Assembly: GCF_965263005.1 (NCBI RefSeq)
Contig: NZ_OZ253579.1
Location: 558,001-622,000, forward strand
Reading direction: 5' to 3'
From: Rariloculus sp965263005
Lineage (GTDB): Bacteria > Pseudomonadota > Gammaproteobacteria > Steroidobacterales > Rariloculaceae
DNA length: 64,000 nucleotides
Shown: positions 26,130 to 34,903 of the stretch, piece after piece
How positions within the stretch are numbered: the stretch's first letter is position 1
Layout: every line of letters begins with the position of its first letter
Position numbers and translations under genes: made by a program
The notes under the pieces: model-generated
What the model saw: the letters and a program-made list of their open reading frames with translations, nothing else
The model's database searches: none
What the model was told of the DNA's origin: nothing

Positions 26130-26324
26130 TTGCCGGGGCGATATCGCGCGATTTCAGGTCGAGCGCATCGTCACCGTCGCGAACACGCGGCCGCAATTGC
26201 GGTCGACGAGATCGCACGCTTCGTCGAGTACGACGGGAATATCATGGACGTCGTTCCGTGTTGTTCCGCGGACGATGTCTATGTAGATTACCGCCGGATT
26301 CTGGAGGCGATCGGCAGACAATGA
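26130..26324 (+). CDS. possible small or broken gene before rubredoxin
   Basis: A TTG-started frame of 64 codons ends in TGA overlapping the rubredoxin ATG (ATGA). Its second half (IAVDEIARFVEYDGNIMDVV, then DDVYVDYRRILEAIGRQ) looks like real protein and has a normal codon pattern; the first half does not. The neighbouring frame at 26050-26286 reads plausibly just before it (RFQVERIVTVANTR). A frameshifted small gene is one explanation. I do not recognise the family. Confidence 0.25.
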   Translation: MPGRYRAISGRAHRHRREHAAAIAVDEIARFVEYDGNIMDVVPCCSADDVYVDYRRILEAIGRQ

Positions 26325-26485
26325 AGACTTACATGTGCTTGATTTGCGGCTTCATATACAAGGAAGCCGAGGGAATCCCGGACGAGGGCATCGCCCCGGG
26401 CACGCGTTGGGAGGACATTCCGTTGTCGTGGCGTTGTCCGGACTGCGGATCGGGCAAGGAAGACTTCGAGATGCTCGAAGTCTGA
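26321..26485 (+). CDS. rubredoxin
   Basis: The 54-residue product is a standard rubredoxin: MCLICGFIYKEAEGIPDEGI, TRWEDIPLSWRCPDCGSGKEDF. The two CxxCG pairs bind one iron in an FeS4 site for one-electron transfer, for example to alkane hydroxylases, oxidoreductases or detoxifying enzymes. The upstream in-frame extension is not part of it. The partner is not visible nearby. Confidence 0.95.
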   Translation: MKTYMCLICGFIYKEAEGIPDEGIAPGTRWEDIPLSWRCPDCGSGKEDFEMLEV

Positions 26486-26600
26486 GCCGTAGCGTCCCGT
26501 CCTACACATCGCCGCGCATTCACAGGTGGCTGAACGCGTCGGTCCAACGCGCGCCAGGCGGGAAACATCGCGCATCGCAGCCTGACGCCGCTCTCGCCGC

Positions 26601-26622
26601 CCGGCAGGGGAAACGCTGCCGG
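26601..26622. terminator. hairpin between convergent rubredoxin and cpdA
   Basis: CCGGCAG and CTGCCGG enclose GGGAAACG. There is no T-run on either side, so it is a weak candidate for a shared terminator in a 170-base gap that otherwise shows nothing. Confidence 0.3.
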
Positions 26623-26655
26623 CCGCAAGACTCGGCACGATCTCCGGGGTCCGGA

Positions 26656-27444
26656 TCAGCGTCCGCCGCCGGTCTCGACCCAGTCGACGACGGTATCGAT
26701 CGTGCCGTCGGGATCGAGCTTTAGCCAACGCAGGCCGGGCGGTCGATCGTCGAGCGCGAAGACCGCGGAATTCGGCCGGAACTGCGAGCCGGTCGACGGC
26801 GTGCTCAGAAACCGGACCTTGCCGCGCTGCCGGTCGGAAGCCTGATGCACATGGCCCCAGACGACGCCGCGCACGTTGTCGTACCCATCGATAATCTCGA
26901 GAAACTCGGGGCCGTCCCGAAGTTCACTGCTTTGGAGATATGCACTGCCCATCGGTATCGGATGGTGGTGCATGCAGACCATGACGTGTTGGCCGATCTC
27001 GGTGCGCAGTGCGGCTTTGAGCCCCTCCCGCCGCTGCACTCCGAGTCCGCCCCCTTCCTCGCCGGCCAGGGTCGAGTCGAGCAGCACGAACGACCACGAG
27101 TCGAGCCTGATGCTGCCACCGACAGCGAACGGCGCCTCGCCGAGTACTTCCTGCATGAGTTTCGGATCGTCGTGATTGCCGGGGATGCACATCACGGGCA
27201 GGCCGAAAGCCGCGAGCGTCGCCTTGAAGCGCTTGTAACCGGCACGGCTCCCGTCGTGCACGATGTCCCCGGTCACGAGTATCGCGTCGGCTGGCCAACG
27301 CGAGTCGAGCCGCGCGTGCTCGAGCACCGACAGCAGCGTCCGCTGAGTATTGACGCCGCGTAGCCGCGTGTCGGCCGCGGCATGCAGGTGCGTATCGGTG
27401 ATCTGCAGCAGAGTCAGTGACGATGACTCTTGACTTCGGGCCAT
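26656..27444 (-). CDS. cpdA: 3',5'-cyclic-AMP phosphodiesterase-type metallophosphoesterase
   Basis: The 262-residue protein has every metal-binding motif of the CpdA/class III cyclic nucleotide phosphodiesterases: LQITDTHLH, ILVTGDIVHDG, CIPGNHDD, VCMHHHPIPMGS and WGHVHQ. It should hydrolyse cAMP with two metal ions in the cytoplasm. ST-PSTGSQF near the end is also characteristic. It is divergent from the transketolase gene with about 250 bases between; a short palindrome CCGTGCTGAGCACGG (27581-27595) lies there. Confidence 0.92.
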   Translation of the reverse strand: MARSQESSSLTLLQITDTHLHAAADTRLRGVNTQRTLLSVLEHARLDSRWPADAILVTGDIVHDGSRAGYKRFKATLAAFGLPVMCIPGNHDDPKLMQEVLGEAPFAVGGSIRLDSWSFVLLDSTLAGEEGGGLGVQRREGLKAALRTEIGQHVMVCMHHHPIPMGSAYLQSSELRDGPEFLEIIDGYDNVRGVVWGHVHQASDRQRGKVRFLSTPSTGSQFRPNSAVFALDDRPPGLRWLKLDPDGTIDTVVDWVETGGGR

Positions 27445-27695
27445 GCGGCGTCCGGACGTTCGGGCGTTGGCCGTAATAGTACTTGAGATTGCCGTGCCGT
27501 GAACGGGATATGGGGCGCTCGGTTCGCCTGCGCAGCTTCAGTCGCGCGCCGTGAATTCTGTCACACAGTCGGGGCGCCAGCCGTGCTGAGCACGGACGCG
27601 AGGTGCCGCAACGCCTCAGCTTGCGTGGCCTGTCCCCGGTAAGCGAAAATCGCCGCTCCGCTTCCTTCAGCTTCACCCCAAGAACGGTCGTTTTG

Positions 27696-29729
27696 ATGGC
27701 ATCAAGCTCAGAGGCACTTTCTGCTCGCGCGGGCCTGCCCAGACGGCGGCTGGCAGACGCGATTCGCGTGCTTGCCATGGACGCCGTGCAGCGGGCCAAT
27801 TCAGGTCATCCCGGTATGCCGATGGGTATGGCGGACATCGCCGAAGTGCTGTGGAACGACTATCTCAGGTTCAGCCCGGCCGAGCCGCGCTGGTGGGACC
27901 GTGACCGGTTTGTGCTGTCGAACGGCCATGGCTCGATGTTGTTGTACTCGATCTCGTACCTGACCGGCTATGCGATCGATATCGGCGAACTGAAGGCGTT
28001 TCGCCAGTTGGGCTCGCGCACGGCCGGTCATCCCGAGCACGATCCCGATATCGGTATCGAGACGACGACCGGACCGCTCGGCCAGGGCCTCGCAAACGCC
28101 GTCGGGATGGCGTTGGCCGAGAAAACCCTGGCTTCGACGTTCAATCGTCCGGATCACGAGATCGTCGATCATTACACGTATGTGTTTGTCGGCGACGGCT
28201 GCATGATGGAAGGCATATCCCACGAAGTGTGCTCGCTGGCCGGCACGCTCGGCCTCGGCAAGCTCGTGGCCTTCTACGACGACAACGGCATTTCGATCGA
28301 CGGTCCGACTGCCGGCTGGTTCACCGATGACACGGCGGCCCGATTCCGTGCCTACGGCTGGCACGTGATCGACGCTGTCGACGGCCACGATCCCGACGCG
28401 GTTTCGGCGGCGATCGAGGCGGCGCGCGGTGACACGGCGCGGCCGTCGCTGATCTGCTGCAAGACCGTGATCGGCTGGGGTGCGCCGAACAAGCAGGGCA
28501 CGGCGGCGACGCACGGCGAAGCGCTCGGCGAGGCCGAGGTGGCTGCCGCCCGCGAGCGGCTCGGCTGGGAGCATCCGCCTTTCGTGGTGCCCGACGACGT
28601 CCGGCGCGCCTGGGACGCGCGCGACCGCGGGCGCGAGCTCGAAGCCGACTGGCAACGGCGATTGGCTGCCTATGGGCAGGCGCACCCGGATCTCGCGGCG
28701 GAGTTCTCGCGCCGCATGCGCGCGGAGTTGCCTGCCGACTGGCCGGTCCACGCGAGCGAGATCGTGCGCACGATCGCTGCCGAAGCCAGGGAAATGGCAA
28801 CGCGCAAGGGTTCCCGGCGGTCGCTCGAGGGTTTCGCACCGCAATTGCCCGAGCTCATCGGCGGCTCGGCCGATCTGACCGGCTCGAACAACACGTGGCA
28901 TTCCGGATCGCGACCGGTCAGTGACAGCGATGCGACGGGCAACTATGTCTATTTCGGCGTGCGCGAGTTCGGGATGGCGGCCGTCATGAACGGCTTGTCG
29001 CTACACGGAGGTTTCGTGCCTTACCACGGTACGTTCCTCGTCTTTTCCGACTATGCACGCAATGCGCTGCGAATGGCCGCCTTGATAGGTACCCGGAGCA
29101 TTTGCGTGTTTACCCACGATTCGATAGGCCTCGGCGAGGACGGACCGACGCATCAGCCCGTCGAACACACCGCGAGCTTGCGGGCAATGCCGAACATGCA
29201 CGTGTGGAGGCCCTGTGACGCGGTCGAGACCGCCGTGGCCTGGCGAGCGGCCATCGAGCGGCGCACGGGCCCGACGAGTCTCGTGTTGACGCGCCAGAGC
29301 CTGCCTCATGTCGAGCGCAGCGCGGATCAGATCGAGCTGATCTCACGCGGCGCCTACGTGCTTCACGACTGCGAGACCGATCCGGCGCTCGTCCTGATCG
29401 CCACGGGATCGGAGGTGCGGTTGGCGGTCGGCGCGGCTCGGACGCTCGAGGCATCGGGCGTGCGGGTGCGCGTCGTGTCGATGCCGTGCATGGAGGTCTT
29501 CGAGGAGCAAGCGGAAGAATACCGGCGCCGCGTGCTGCCGGCTTCCGGGGTGCGGCTCGCGGTCGAGGCGGGCGTCGCCGATTGCTGGTGGCGATATGTC
29601 GCCGGCCGCGGCGACGTGATCGCGATGAGCAACTTCGGGCAATCTGCTCCGGGCGGGGCTCTGTTCGAACATTACGGCTTCACCGTGGATACCGTCGTCG
29701 AAACCGCGCAGCGCTTGATACAGTCGTAA
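27696..29729 (+). CDS. tkt: transketolase
   Basis: Transketolase moves two-carbon units between sugar phosphates using thiamine diphosphate. The 677-residue protein starts at the ATG of MASSSEALSARAG; 31 upstream in-frame codons look non-native. Motifs include RANSGHPGMPMGMADIAEVLW, the ThDP-binding GDGCMMEGISHEVCSLAG, GWGAPNKQGTAATHG, and the second-domain YVYFGVREFGMAAVMNGLSLHGG and HDSIGLGEDGPTHQPVE. It heads the gap-pgk-glycerate kinase-pyk run, 41 bases before gap. Confidence 0.97.
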   Translation: MASSSEALSARAGLPRRRLADAIRVLAMDAVQRANSGHPGMPMGMADIAEVLWNDYLRFSPAEPRWWDRDRFVLSNGHGSMLLYSISYLTGYAIDIGELKAFRQLGSRTAGHPEHDPDIGIETTTGPLGQGLANAVGMALAEKTLASTFNRPDHEIVDHYTYVFVGDGCMMEGISHEVCSLAGTLGLGKLVAFYDDNGISIDGPTAGWFTDDTAARFRAYGWHVIDAVDGHDPDAVSAAIEAARGDTARPSLICCKTVIGWGAPNKQGTAATHGEALGEAEVAAARERLGWEHPPFVVPDDVRRAWDARDRGRELEADWQRRLAAYGQAHPDLAAEFSRRMRAELPADWPVHASEIVRTIAAEAREMATRKGSRRSLEGFAPQLPELIGGSADLTGSNNTWHSGSRPVSDSDATGNYVYFGVREFGMAAVMNGLSLHGGFVPYHGTFLVFSDYARNALRMAALIGTRSICVFTHDSIGLGEDGPTHQPVEHTASLRAMPNMHVWRPCDAVETAVAWRAAIERRTGPTSLVLTRQSLPHVERSADQIELISRGAYVLHDCETDPALVLIATGSEVRLAVGAARTLEASGVRVRVVSMPCMEVFEEQAEEYRRRVLPASGVRLAVEAGVADCWWRYVAGRGDVIAMSNFGQSAPGGALFEHYGFTVDTVVETAQRLIQS

Positions 29730-29770
29730 TTGCCGCGCGCCAATAATCACTTTGGACTGAGGAGACAGCT

Positions 29771-30778
29771 ATGGCGGTCAGGATCGCTATTAACGGATAT
29801 GGCCGGATCGGTCGCAACGTGCTTCGCGCACTGTACGAGGGAGACCACCGCGACGAGCTCATCATCGTGGCCATCAACGATCTCGGCGACGCTCAGACCA
29901 ACGCGCATCTCACGAGGTTCGATTCTGCCCACGGGCCGTTTCCGTACGAGGTCCGGGTCGACGGCGACGAGCTCGTAGTCGATGGCGACCGGATTGCCGT
30001 TTGCGCCGAGCGCGACCCGGCCAAGTTGCCGTGGGAGGCGCTCGGTGTCGACGTCGTGTTCGAGTGCACCGGGTTTTTCGCGTCCAGGGAGAAGGCTTCG
30101 GCACATTTGAGCGCCGGCGCGAAGAAGGTCGTGATTTCGGCGCCCGCCGGCAAGGATCTGCCGACGATCGTATACGGCGTCAATCATCAAATACTCACGA
30201 GCGCCGATCGAGTCATCTCGAACGCTTCGTGCACGACGAACTGCCTCGCGCCGCTCGCCAAGGTTCTGCATGAAGGCATCGGAATCGAGCATGGACTGAT
30301 GACGACCGTGCACGCGTACACGAACGATCAGGTGTTGACCGACGTCTACCATTCCGATCTCAGAAGGGCGCGCTCGGCAACTCAATCGATGATCCCGACG
30401 AAGACGGGCGCCGCGGCCGCCGTGGGTCTCGTGCTGCCCGATCTGGACGGCCGGCTCGACGGTTTCTCGCTCAGGGTCCCCACGATCAACGTCTCCGTCG
30501 TCGATCTGACGTTCAGCGCGAGCCGCGCGACCTCGATCGGGGAGATCGACGAAGTTGTCCGCGCCGCGAGCGAGGGCGAACTCAAGGGTGTGCTCGCTTA
30601 CACCGACGAGCCGCTCGTGTCGATCGACTTTAACCACAACCCGGCTTCTTCGATCTATGACGCGAGCCTGACCAAGGTGCTCGGCGGCACCGTCGTCAAG
30701 GTTTGCGCCTGGTACGACAATGAGTGGGGGTTCTCGAATCGGATGCTCGATACGACGTTAGCGCTCGTGGCTGCTTGA
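29771..30778 (+). CDS. gap: glyceraldehyde-3-phosphate dehydrogenase, type I
   Basis: The 335-residue protein starts MAVRIAINGYGRIGRNVLRAL and carries the catalytic SNASCTTNCLAPLAK, TVHAYTNDQV and the WYDNEWGFSNRM end. The loop after the second strand reads INDLGDAQTNAHLTRFDSAHG, not the NDLxDxxxxAYMLKYDS form of E. coli GapA, so cofactor choice cannot be fixed by eye. GAGGAG stands before the start. It is followed by pgk after 12 bases. Confidence 0.96.
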   Translation: MAVRIAINGYGRIGRNVLRALYEGDHRDELIIVAINDLGDAQTNAHLTRFDSAHGPFPYEVRVDGDELVVDGDRIAVCAERDPAKLPWEALGVDVVFECTGFFASREKASAHLSAGAKKVVISAPAGKDLPTIVYGVNHQILTSADRVISNASCTTNCLAPLAKVLHEGIGIEHGLMTTVHAYTNDQVLTDVYHSDLRRARSATQSMIPTKTGAAAAVGLVLPDLDGRLDGFSLRVPTINVSVVDLTFSASRATSIGEIDEVVRAASEGELKGVLAYTDEPLVSIDFNHNPASSIYDASLTKVLGGTVVKVCAWYDNEWGFSNRMLDTTLALVAA

Positions 30779-30790
30779 GATCCGCACGTC

Positions 30791-31975
30791 ATGATCAGCA
30801 TGATGGCGCTTGATCTCGGAGACCGCCGTGTGCTGATCCGCGAGGATCTGAACGCGCCGATCACGAGCGGCCGGGTGGTCAGCGACAAGCGGCTGGTGGC
30901 GGCTCTGCCGACGTTGCGCGCCGCGCTCGAGCAGGGCGCCCGGGTCATGGTGCTTTCGCACCTGGGCCGTCCCAAAGAGGGTGTGTTCGACGCCAGTTTG
31001 TCGTTGGCGCCGGTCGCGCGCCGCCTGGCGGAGTTCCTCGAGCGCGAAGTGCCGCTGGCGCGCGATTGGCTCGATGGTGTCTCCGTGGAGCCTGGCGCAA
31101 TCGTGTTGTGCGAAAACGTTCGCTTCGAAGTCGGGGAGAAGGCCAACGATGAACGGCTTTCAAGACGGATGGCGGCGCTCTGCGACGTTTTCGTCATGGA
31201 TGCTTTCGGCACGGCGCACCGCGCGCAGGCCAGCACCACCGGCGTCGCCCGATTCGCACCCGTGGCCTGCGCCGGGCCATTGCTCGCGGCGGAGTTGGAC
31301 GCCTTGGGCGAAGCCTTGCGCGACCCGCGCCGGCCGCTCGCGGCGATCGTCGGAGGTGCGAAAGTCTCGACCAAGCTCGAAGTGCTGAAATCGCTGGCCG
31401 ACCAGGTCGATGAGCTGATCCTCGGCGGAGGGATCGCCAACACGGTCATCGCAGCCTCGGGCAGAAACGTCGGTCGCTCGCTCGCCGAGCACGGCCTCGT
31501 CGACTTCGCCGCCGACTTGCTGCGCGGCAAGTTCGGCGGTGCTTCGATCCCGCTGCCGACCGACGTCGTCTGCGCCGAGCGCCTGGCGCCCGATGCCCGG
31601 GGTCGGTTGAAGGCGCTTGAAGACGTTGGCGGTGACGAGATGATCCTCGACATCGGACCCGAAACCGCAGCGCGCTTCGCCGAGCGTCTGGCGAGCGCGG
31701 GGACGATCGTGTGGAACGGTCCGCTCGGCGTTTTCGAGCATCCCGAGTTCGCGGGCGGCACGCGGCGAATTGCCGAGGCCGTTGCCGACAGCGCGGCGTT
31801 CTCGATTGCCGGCGGCGGCGATACGCTTGCGGCAATCGAACAGTTCGGTGTCGGCGACCGGATTTCCTATATTTCGACCGGCGGCGGCGCGTTTTTGGAG
31901 TTCCTCGAAGGTAGGCGCCTGCCTGCCGTCGCGGCGCTCGAGGCCCGTGACGACGGAATCGGCCGCGGCGGCTGA
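30791..31975 (+). CDS. pgk: phosphoglycerate kinase
   Basis: The 394-residue kinase shows LIREDLNAPITSGRVVSDKRL, the substrate-binding VLSHLGRPKEG, CENVRFEVGEKANDE, VMDAFGTAHRAQAST and the nucleotide-binding SIAGGGDTLAAIEQFG. It makes ATP from 1,3-bisphosphoglycerate. The early loop reads REDLNAP where most enzymes have RVDLNVP, a modest departure. It lies 12 bases after gap and 6 bases before the glycerate kinase gene. Confidence 0.96.
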   Translation: MISMMALDLGDRRVLIREDLNAPITSGRVVSDKRLVAALPTLRAALEQGARVMVLSHLGRPKEGVFDASLSLAPVARRLAEFLEREVPLARDWLDGVSVEPGAIVLCENVRFEVGEKANDERLSRRMAALCDVFVMDAFGTAHRAQASTTGVARFAPVACAGPLLAAELDALGEALRDPRRPLAAIVGGAKVSTKLEVLKSLADQVDELILGGGIANTVIAASGRNVGRSLAEHGLVDFAADLLRGKFGGASIPLPTDVVCAERLAPDARGRLKALEDVGGDEMILDIGPETAARFAERLASAGTIVWNGPLGVFEHPEFAGGTRRIAEAVADSAAFSIAGGGDTLAAIEQFGVGDRISYISTGGGAFLEFLEGRRLPAVAALEARDDGIGRGG

Positions 31976-31981
31976 CGACTC

Positions 31982-33262
31982 GTGCCGAACGAGCGGACAT
32001 CGGCACCGGCGCTGTTGCGGCAAGCCTTCGGGCAGGCGCTCGCGGCGGCTGCGCCTGATGTTTGCCTGCCGGCGGTGCTGGAGCGTCTCGAGCGGCGCGG
32101 ACCGGCGGTCGTCATCGGTGCCGGCAAGGCTGCGGCGGCCATGGCCGCGGTGTTCGCGGCGAGCTGGCCCGCTCCGGTCCGCGGCATGGTGGTCACGCGC
32201 TACGGTCACGGCCTGCGACCCGGCGAGGACGCGGGCGGGATCGGTATCGTCGAGGCCGGCCACCCGTCTCCGGACGAGGCGAGTCTGGCCGCGGGCGCTC
32301 GGCTGCTTGAGCTCGCTACGAGCCTGCGCGGCGAAGAGTCGTTGTACTGCCTGATATCCGGCGGCGGCTCGGCGCTTGCCTGCGCGCCCCTGAATCCGCT
32401 GACCTTCGAGCAAAAACGCGCAGCCGCCAACTTCCTGATTCGCTGCGGTGCCGACATCCGCGAGATCAACTGCGTGCGCAAGCACTTGTCCGGCATCAAG
32501 GGCGGGAGGCTCGCTGCGGCCGCTCGCCCGGCTGCCGTGACGACGTACGCAATTTCCGATGTGCCTGGCGACGCCCCCGCCGACATCGCATCCGGGCCGA
32601 CGCTATCCGATCCGAGCACGCAGGCCGATGCGCTCGCGATCCTCGAGCGCTACGACTACCCGGCCCGTGCCGAGCTCGACGCGGTACTCGGCGAACCGGA
32701 TCTGGAGACGCCGAAACCCGACGATCCCGGATTCGCGTCGGACAGTGTCGCCGTGATCGCCTCAGCCGCGACAGCACTCGACGCTGCGGAGCGGTTTTTG
32801 CGTGAGCAGGGCTTCGAAGTCCTGAATCTCGGCGACGATCTCGACAGCGAGGCCGAGACGCTCGGCCGCGAGCACGCCCGGCTCGCCAAGGCGCATGCCG
32901 GCGCCGGCGCCAGGGTTGCGCTGCTTTCCGGCGGCGAGACCCGGGTTGTTCTCGACAAAAAGGGCGGCCGGGGTGGACGCAACCTCGAATACCTTTCCGG
33001 ACTCGCGCTTGAGCTTGGCTCTTGTCCGGGCGTTTTCGCGCTTGCCGCGGACACGGACGGTATCGACGGTCATGGCGATCACGCCGGCGGTTTCGTCGTA
33101 CCGTCGATACGCAAGCTCGGTGCCCGCCAGGGCCTGGGTCTGGATTCCCTGCTCGACGCGCACGATACCTACCGCTTCTTCGATGCTTGCGACCTGCTGA
33201 TCCGTACCGGCCCGACCCGGACCAACGTCAACGATTTCAGGTTGATTGTGTGTCTGCAATGA
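31982..33262 (+). CDS. glycerate 2-kinase, MOFRL family
   Basis: The 426-residue protein is a class II (MOFRL) glycerate kinase, which makes 2-phosphoglycerate from D-glycerate. It has VVIGAGKAAAAMAAV, SGGGSALACAP, INCVRKHLSGIKGGRLA, DVPGDAPADIASGPT and the C-terminal SGGETRVV, LAADTDGIDGHGDHAGGFV and TRTNVNDFRLI. The start is GTG, six bases after pgk, and its stop overlaps pyk (ATGA). In this operon it could feed glycerate from photorespiration-like, serine-cycle or glyoxylate routes straight into lower glycolysis. Confidence 0.93.
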   Translation: MPNERTSAPALLRQAFGQALAAAAPDVCLPAVLERLERRGPAVVIGAGKAAAAMAAVFAASWPAPVRGMVVTRYGHGLRPGEDAGGIGIVEAGHPSPDEASLAAGARLLELATSLRGEESLYCLISGGGSALACAPLNPLTFEQKRAAANFLIRCGADIREINCVRKHLSGIKGGRLAAAARPAAVTTYAISDVPGDAPADIASGPTLSDPSTQADALAILERYDYPARAELDAVLGEPDLETPKPDDPGFASDSVAVIASAATALDAAERFLREQGFEVLNLGDDLDSEAETLGREHARLAKAHAGAGARVALLSGGETRVVLDKKGGRGGRNLEYLSGLALELGSCPGVFALAADTDGIDGHGDHAGGFVVPSIRKLGARQGLGLDSLLDAHDTYRFFDACDLLIRTGPTRTNVNDFRLIVCLQ

Positions 33263-34740
33263 CGCCGGGAAACACGACGACAGGGACCGCGGCCCTGGGC
33301 GCCTCGCGGCGCAGGCGCACGAAGATTGTCGCGACGCTCGGGCCTGCGACCGACGACCCCGATGTGCTCGAGAGATTGATTCGCGCCGGCACCGACGTCG
33401 TGCGAATCAACTTTTCCCACGGCTCGGCGCAGGAGTGGGCACGGCGCGTCCGCGCGACCCGTGAGACCGCAGCCAGGGTCGGCCGCTACGTCGGTGTCAT
33501 CGGCGATCTCCAGGGCCCGAAAATCCGCGTCGAGTCGTTTCGCGCCGGCACCGTCATGCTGACTGCAGGTCGCGCGTTCGTCCTCGACACGGAGATGGAC
33601 CCTGCGGCCGGCGACGAACGCTCGGTCGGGGTCGCGTACAGGCGCCTGCCGGACGAAGTCGGCGCCGGCGATGTCCTGCTGCTCGACGACGGACAGATCG
33701 TTCTCGAGGTCGATGAAGTGCGCGACAGCCGGGTCCATTGCCGGGTCGCGCGAGGCGGCAGGCTTTCCAACCGCAAGGGGCTGAACAAGCAGGGCGGAGG
33801 ACTGTCGGCCCGGGCGCTGACCGCGAAGGACCACGCCGATATCGAAACCGCGGCTGCTCTTGAGCTCGACTTCATAGCGGTGTCGTTCGCGCGGAACGCG
33901 GCCGACATTAACGAAGCCCGCAAGCTGCTTCGCGCCGCCGGCGGGGAAGCCTACGTCATCGCAAAGATTGAGCGCGCCGAGGCTGTCGAGAACATCCGCT
34001 CCATCATCGATGCGAGCGACGTCATCATGGTCGCGCGCGGCGATTTGTCCGTCGAGGTCGGTTATGCGTCGATGACGAGCCTGCAGAAGGGCCTGATCAG
34101 GGAAGCGCGGGCGCGCGACAAGGTCTCGATCACGGCGACGCAGATGCTCGAATCGATGATCGGCAGTGCTTCGCCGACGCGAGCCGAGGTCTCCGATGTA
34201 GCCAACGCCGTGATGGATGGTACCGACGCCGTGATGTTGTCGGCGGAGACGGCCATCGGGCAGTATCCCGTGGAAGCCGTCGCGACGATGGCGAACGTCT
34301 GTGCCGGCGCGGAAAAGCACGAGACGGCAGGCGGCGGCCCCAGTCATCACGACGACGACCCGTTTCGCTACGTCGATGAGGCGATCGCGATGGCCGCGAT
34401 GTACACGGCCAACCATTTGAACGTCAAGGCGATCGTCGCGCTGACAGAATCCGGGTCGACCGCGCTTTGGATGTCTCGCGTGCGCTCCGACATTCCGATA
34501 TATGCGTTTACGCGGCACGAGTTCACGCGCCGCCGAGTGACCCTGTACCGCGGGGTGTATCCTGTTTCCTTCGATCTCGAGCATATGGATCCGGCCCACG
34601 TCCACCGTGCCGTTTTTGCGGCCTTGCTGCGGGACGGCGCCGCGCGCCCCGGCGATCTCGTGCTCCTGACGCGGGGAGAAACGGAAGGTGTAGCCGGCGG
34701 GACGAATACGATGCAGATCGTCACCGTTCCTGAGGTATAG
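33259..34740 (+). CDS. pyk: pyruvate kinase
   Basis: The 493-residue kinase converts phosphoenolpyruvate and ADP to pyruvate and ATP. It opens with RTKIVATLGPATDDPDVLERL and RINFSHGSAQEW, and carries IGDLQGPKIRV, YVIAKIERAEAVENI, VIMVARGDLSVEVGY, SITATQMLESMIGSASPTRAE and VMLSAETAIGQYPVEAV. The ATG overlaps the preceding stop by four bases. The stop codon TAG at 34738-34740 abuts the CAGCCCGTGG end of mobile element copy 4. Confidence 0.97.
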   Translation: MTPGNTTTGTAALGASRRRRTKIVATLGPATDDPDVLERLIRAGTDVVRINFSHGSAQEWARRVRATRETAARVGRYVGVIGDLQGPKIRVESFRAGTVMLTAGRAFVLDTEMDPAAGDERSVGVAYRRLPDEVGAGDVLLLDDGQIVLEVDEVRDSRVHCRVARGGRLSNRKGLNKQGGGLSARALTAKDHADIETAAALELDFIAVSFARNAADINEARKLLRAAGGEAYVIAKIERAEAVENIRSIIDASDVIMVARGDLSVEVGYASMTSLQKGLIREARARDKVSITATQMLESMIGSASPTRAEVSDVANAVMDGTDAVMLSAETAIGQYPVEAVATMANVCAGAEKHETAGGGPSHHDDDPFRYVDEAIAMAAMYTANHLNVKAIVALTESGSTALWMSRVRSDIPIYAFTRHEFTRRRVTLYRGVYPVSFDLEHMDPAHVHRAVFAALLRDGAARPGDLVLLTRGETEGVAGGTNTMQIVTVPEV

Positions 34741-34893
34741 CAGCCCGTGGCCAAAGCCCCGCTGCATTCGACCGACGATGAATCCCGGCCGCCTACGTTG
34801 CTCGTCGGTCGAATATTCCCGATATTCTCTCTCCTCGCGCCTTGCCGGCCGCGTGCCTCGCCGGTGTCGGTGCGACGCGGGACAGGACACTAG
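34737..34893 (+). mobile_element. MITE-like element, copy 4 (right end eroded)
   Basis: The left end (ATAG then CAGCCCGTGG) follows the pyk stop directly, and the interior matches copies 3 and 5 closely, with the inner repeat ATTCGACCGACGA / TCGTCGGTCGAAT perfect. The right terminal repeat is degraded: after GCGACGCGGGAC only AGGACACTAG remains. The eroded end runs to within ten bases of the next gene and contributes AGGA, the likely ribosome site of that gene. Confidence 0.78.
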
Positions 34894-34903
34894 GACCCGC
34901 CAG

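Noticed and set aside
27581..27595. Palindrome CCGTGCTGAGCACGG as an operator between cpdA and tkt
   Set aside because: A six-base stem is expected by chance in GC-rich DNA and does not match a known operator.
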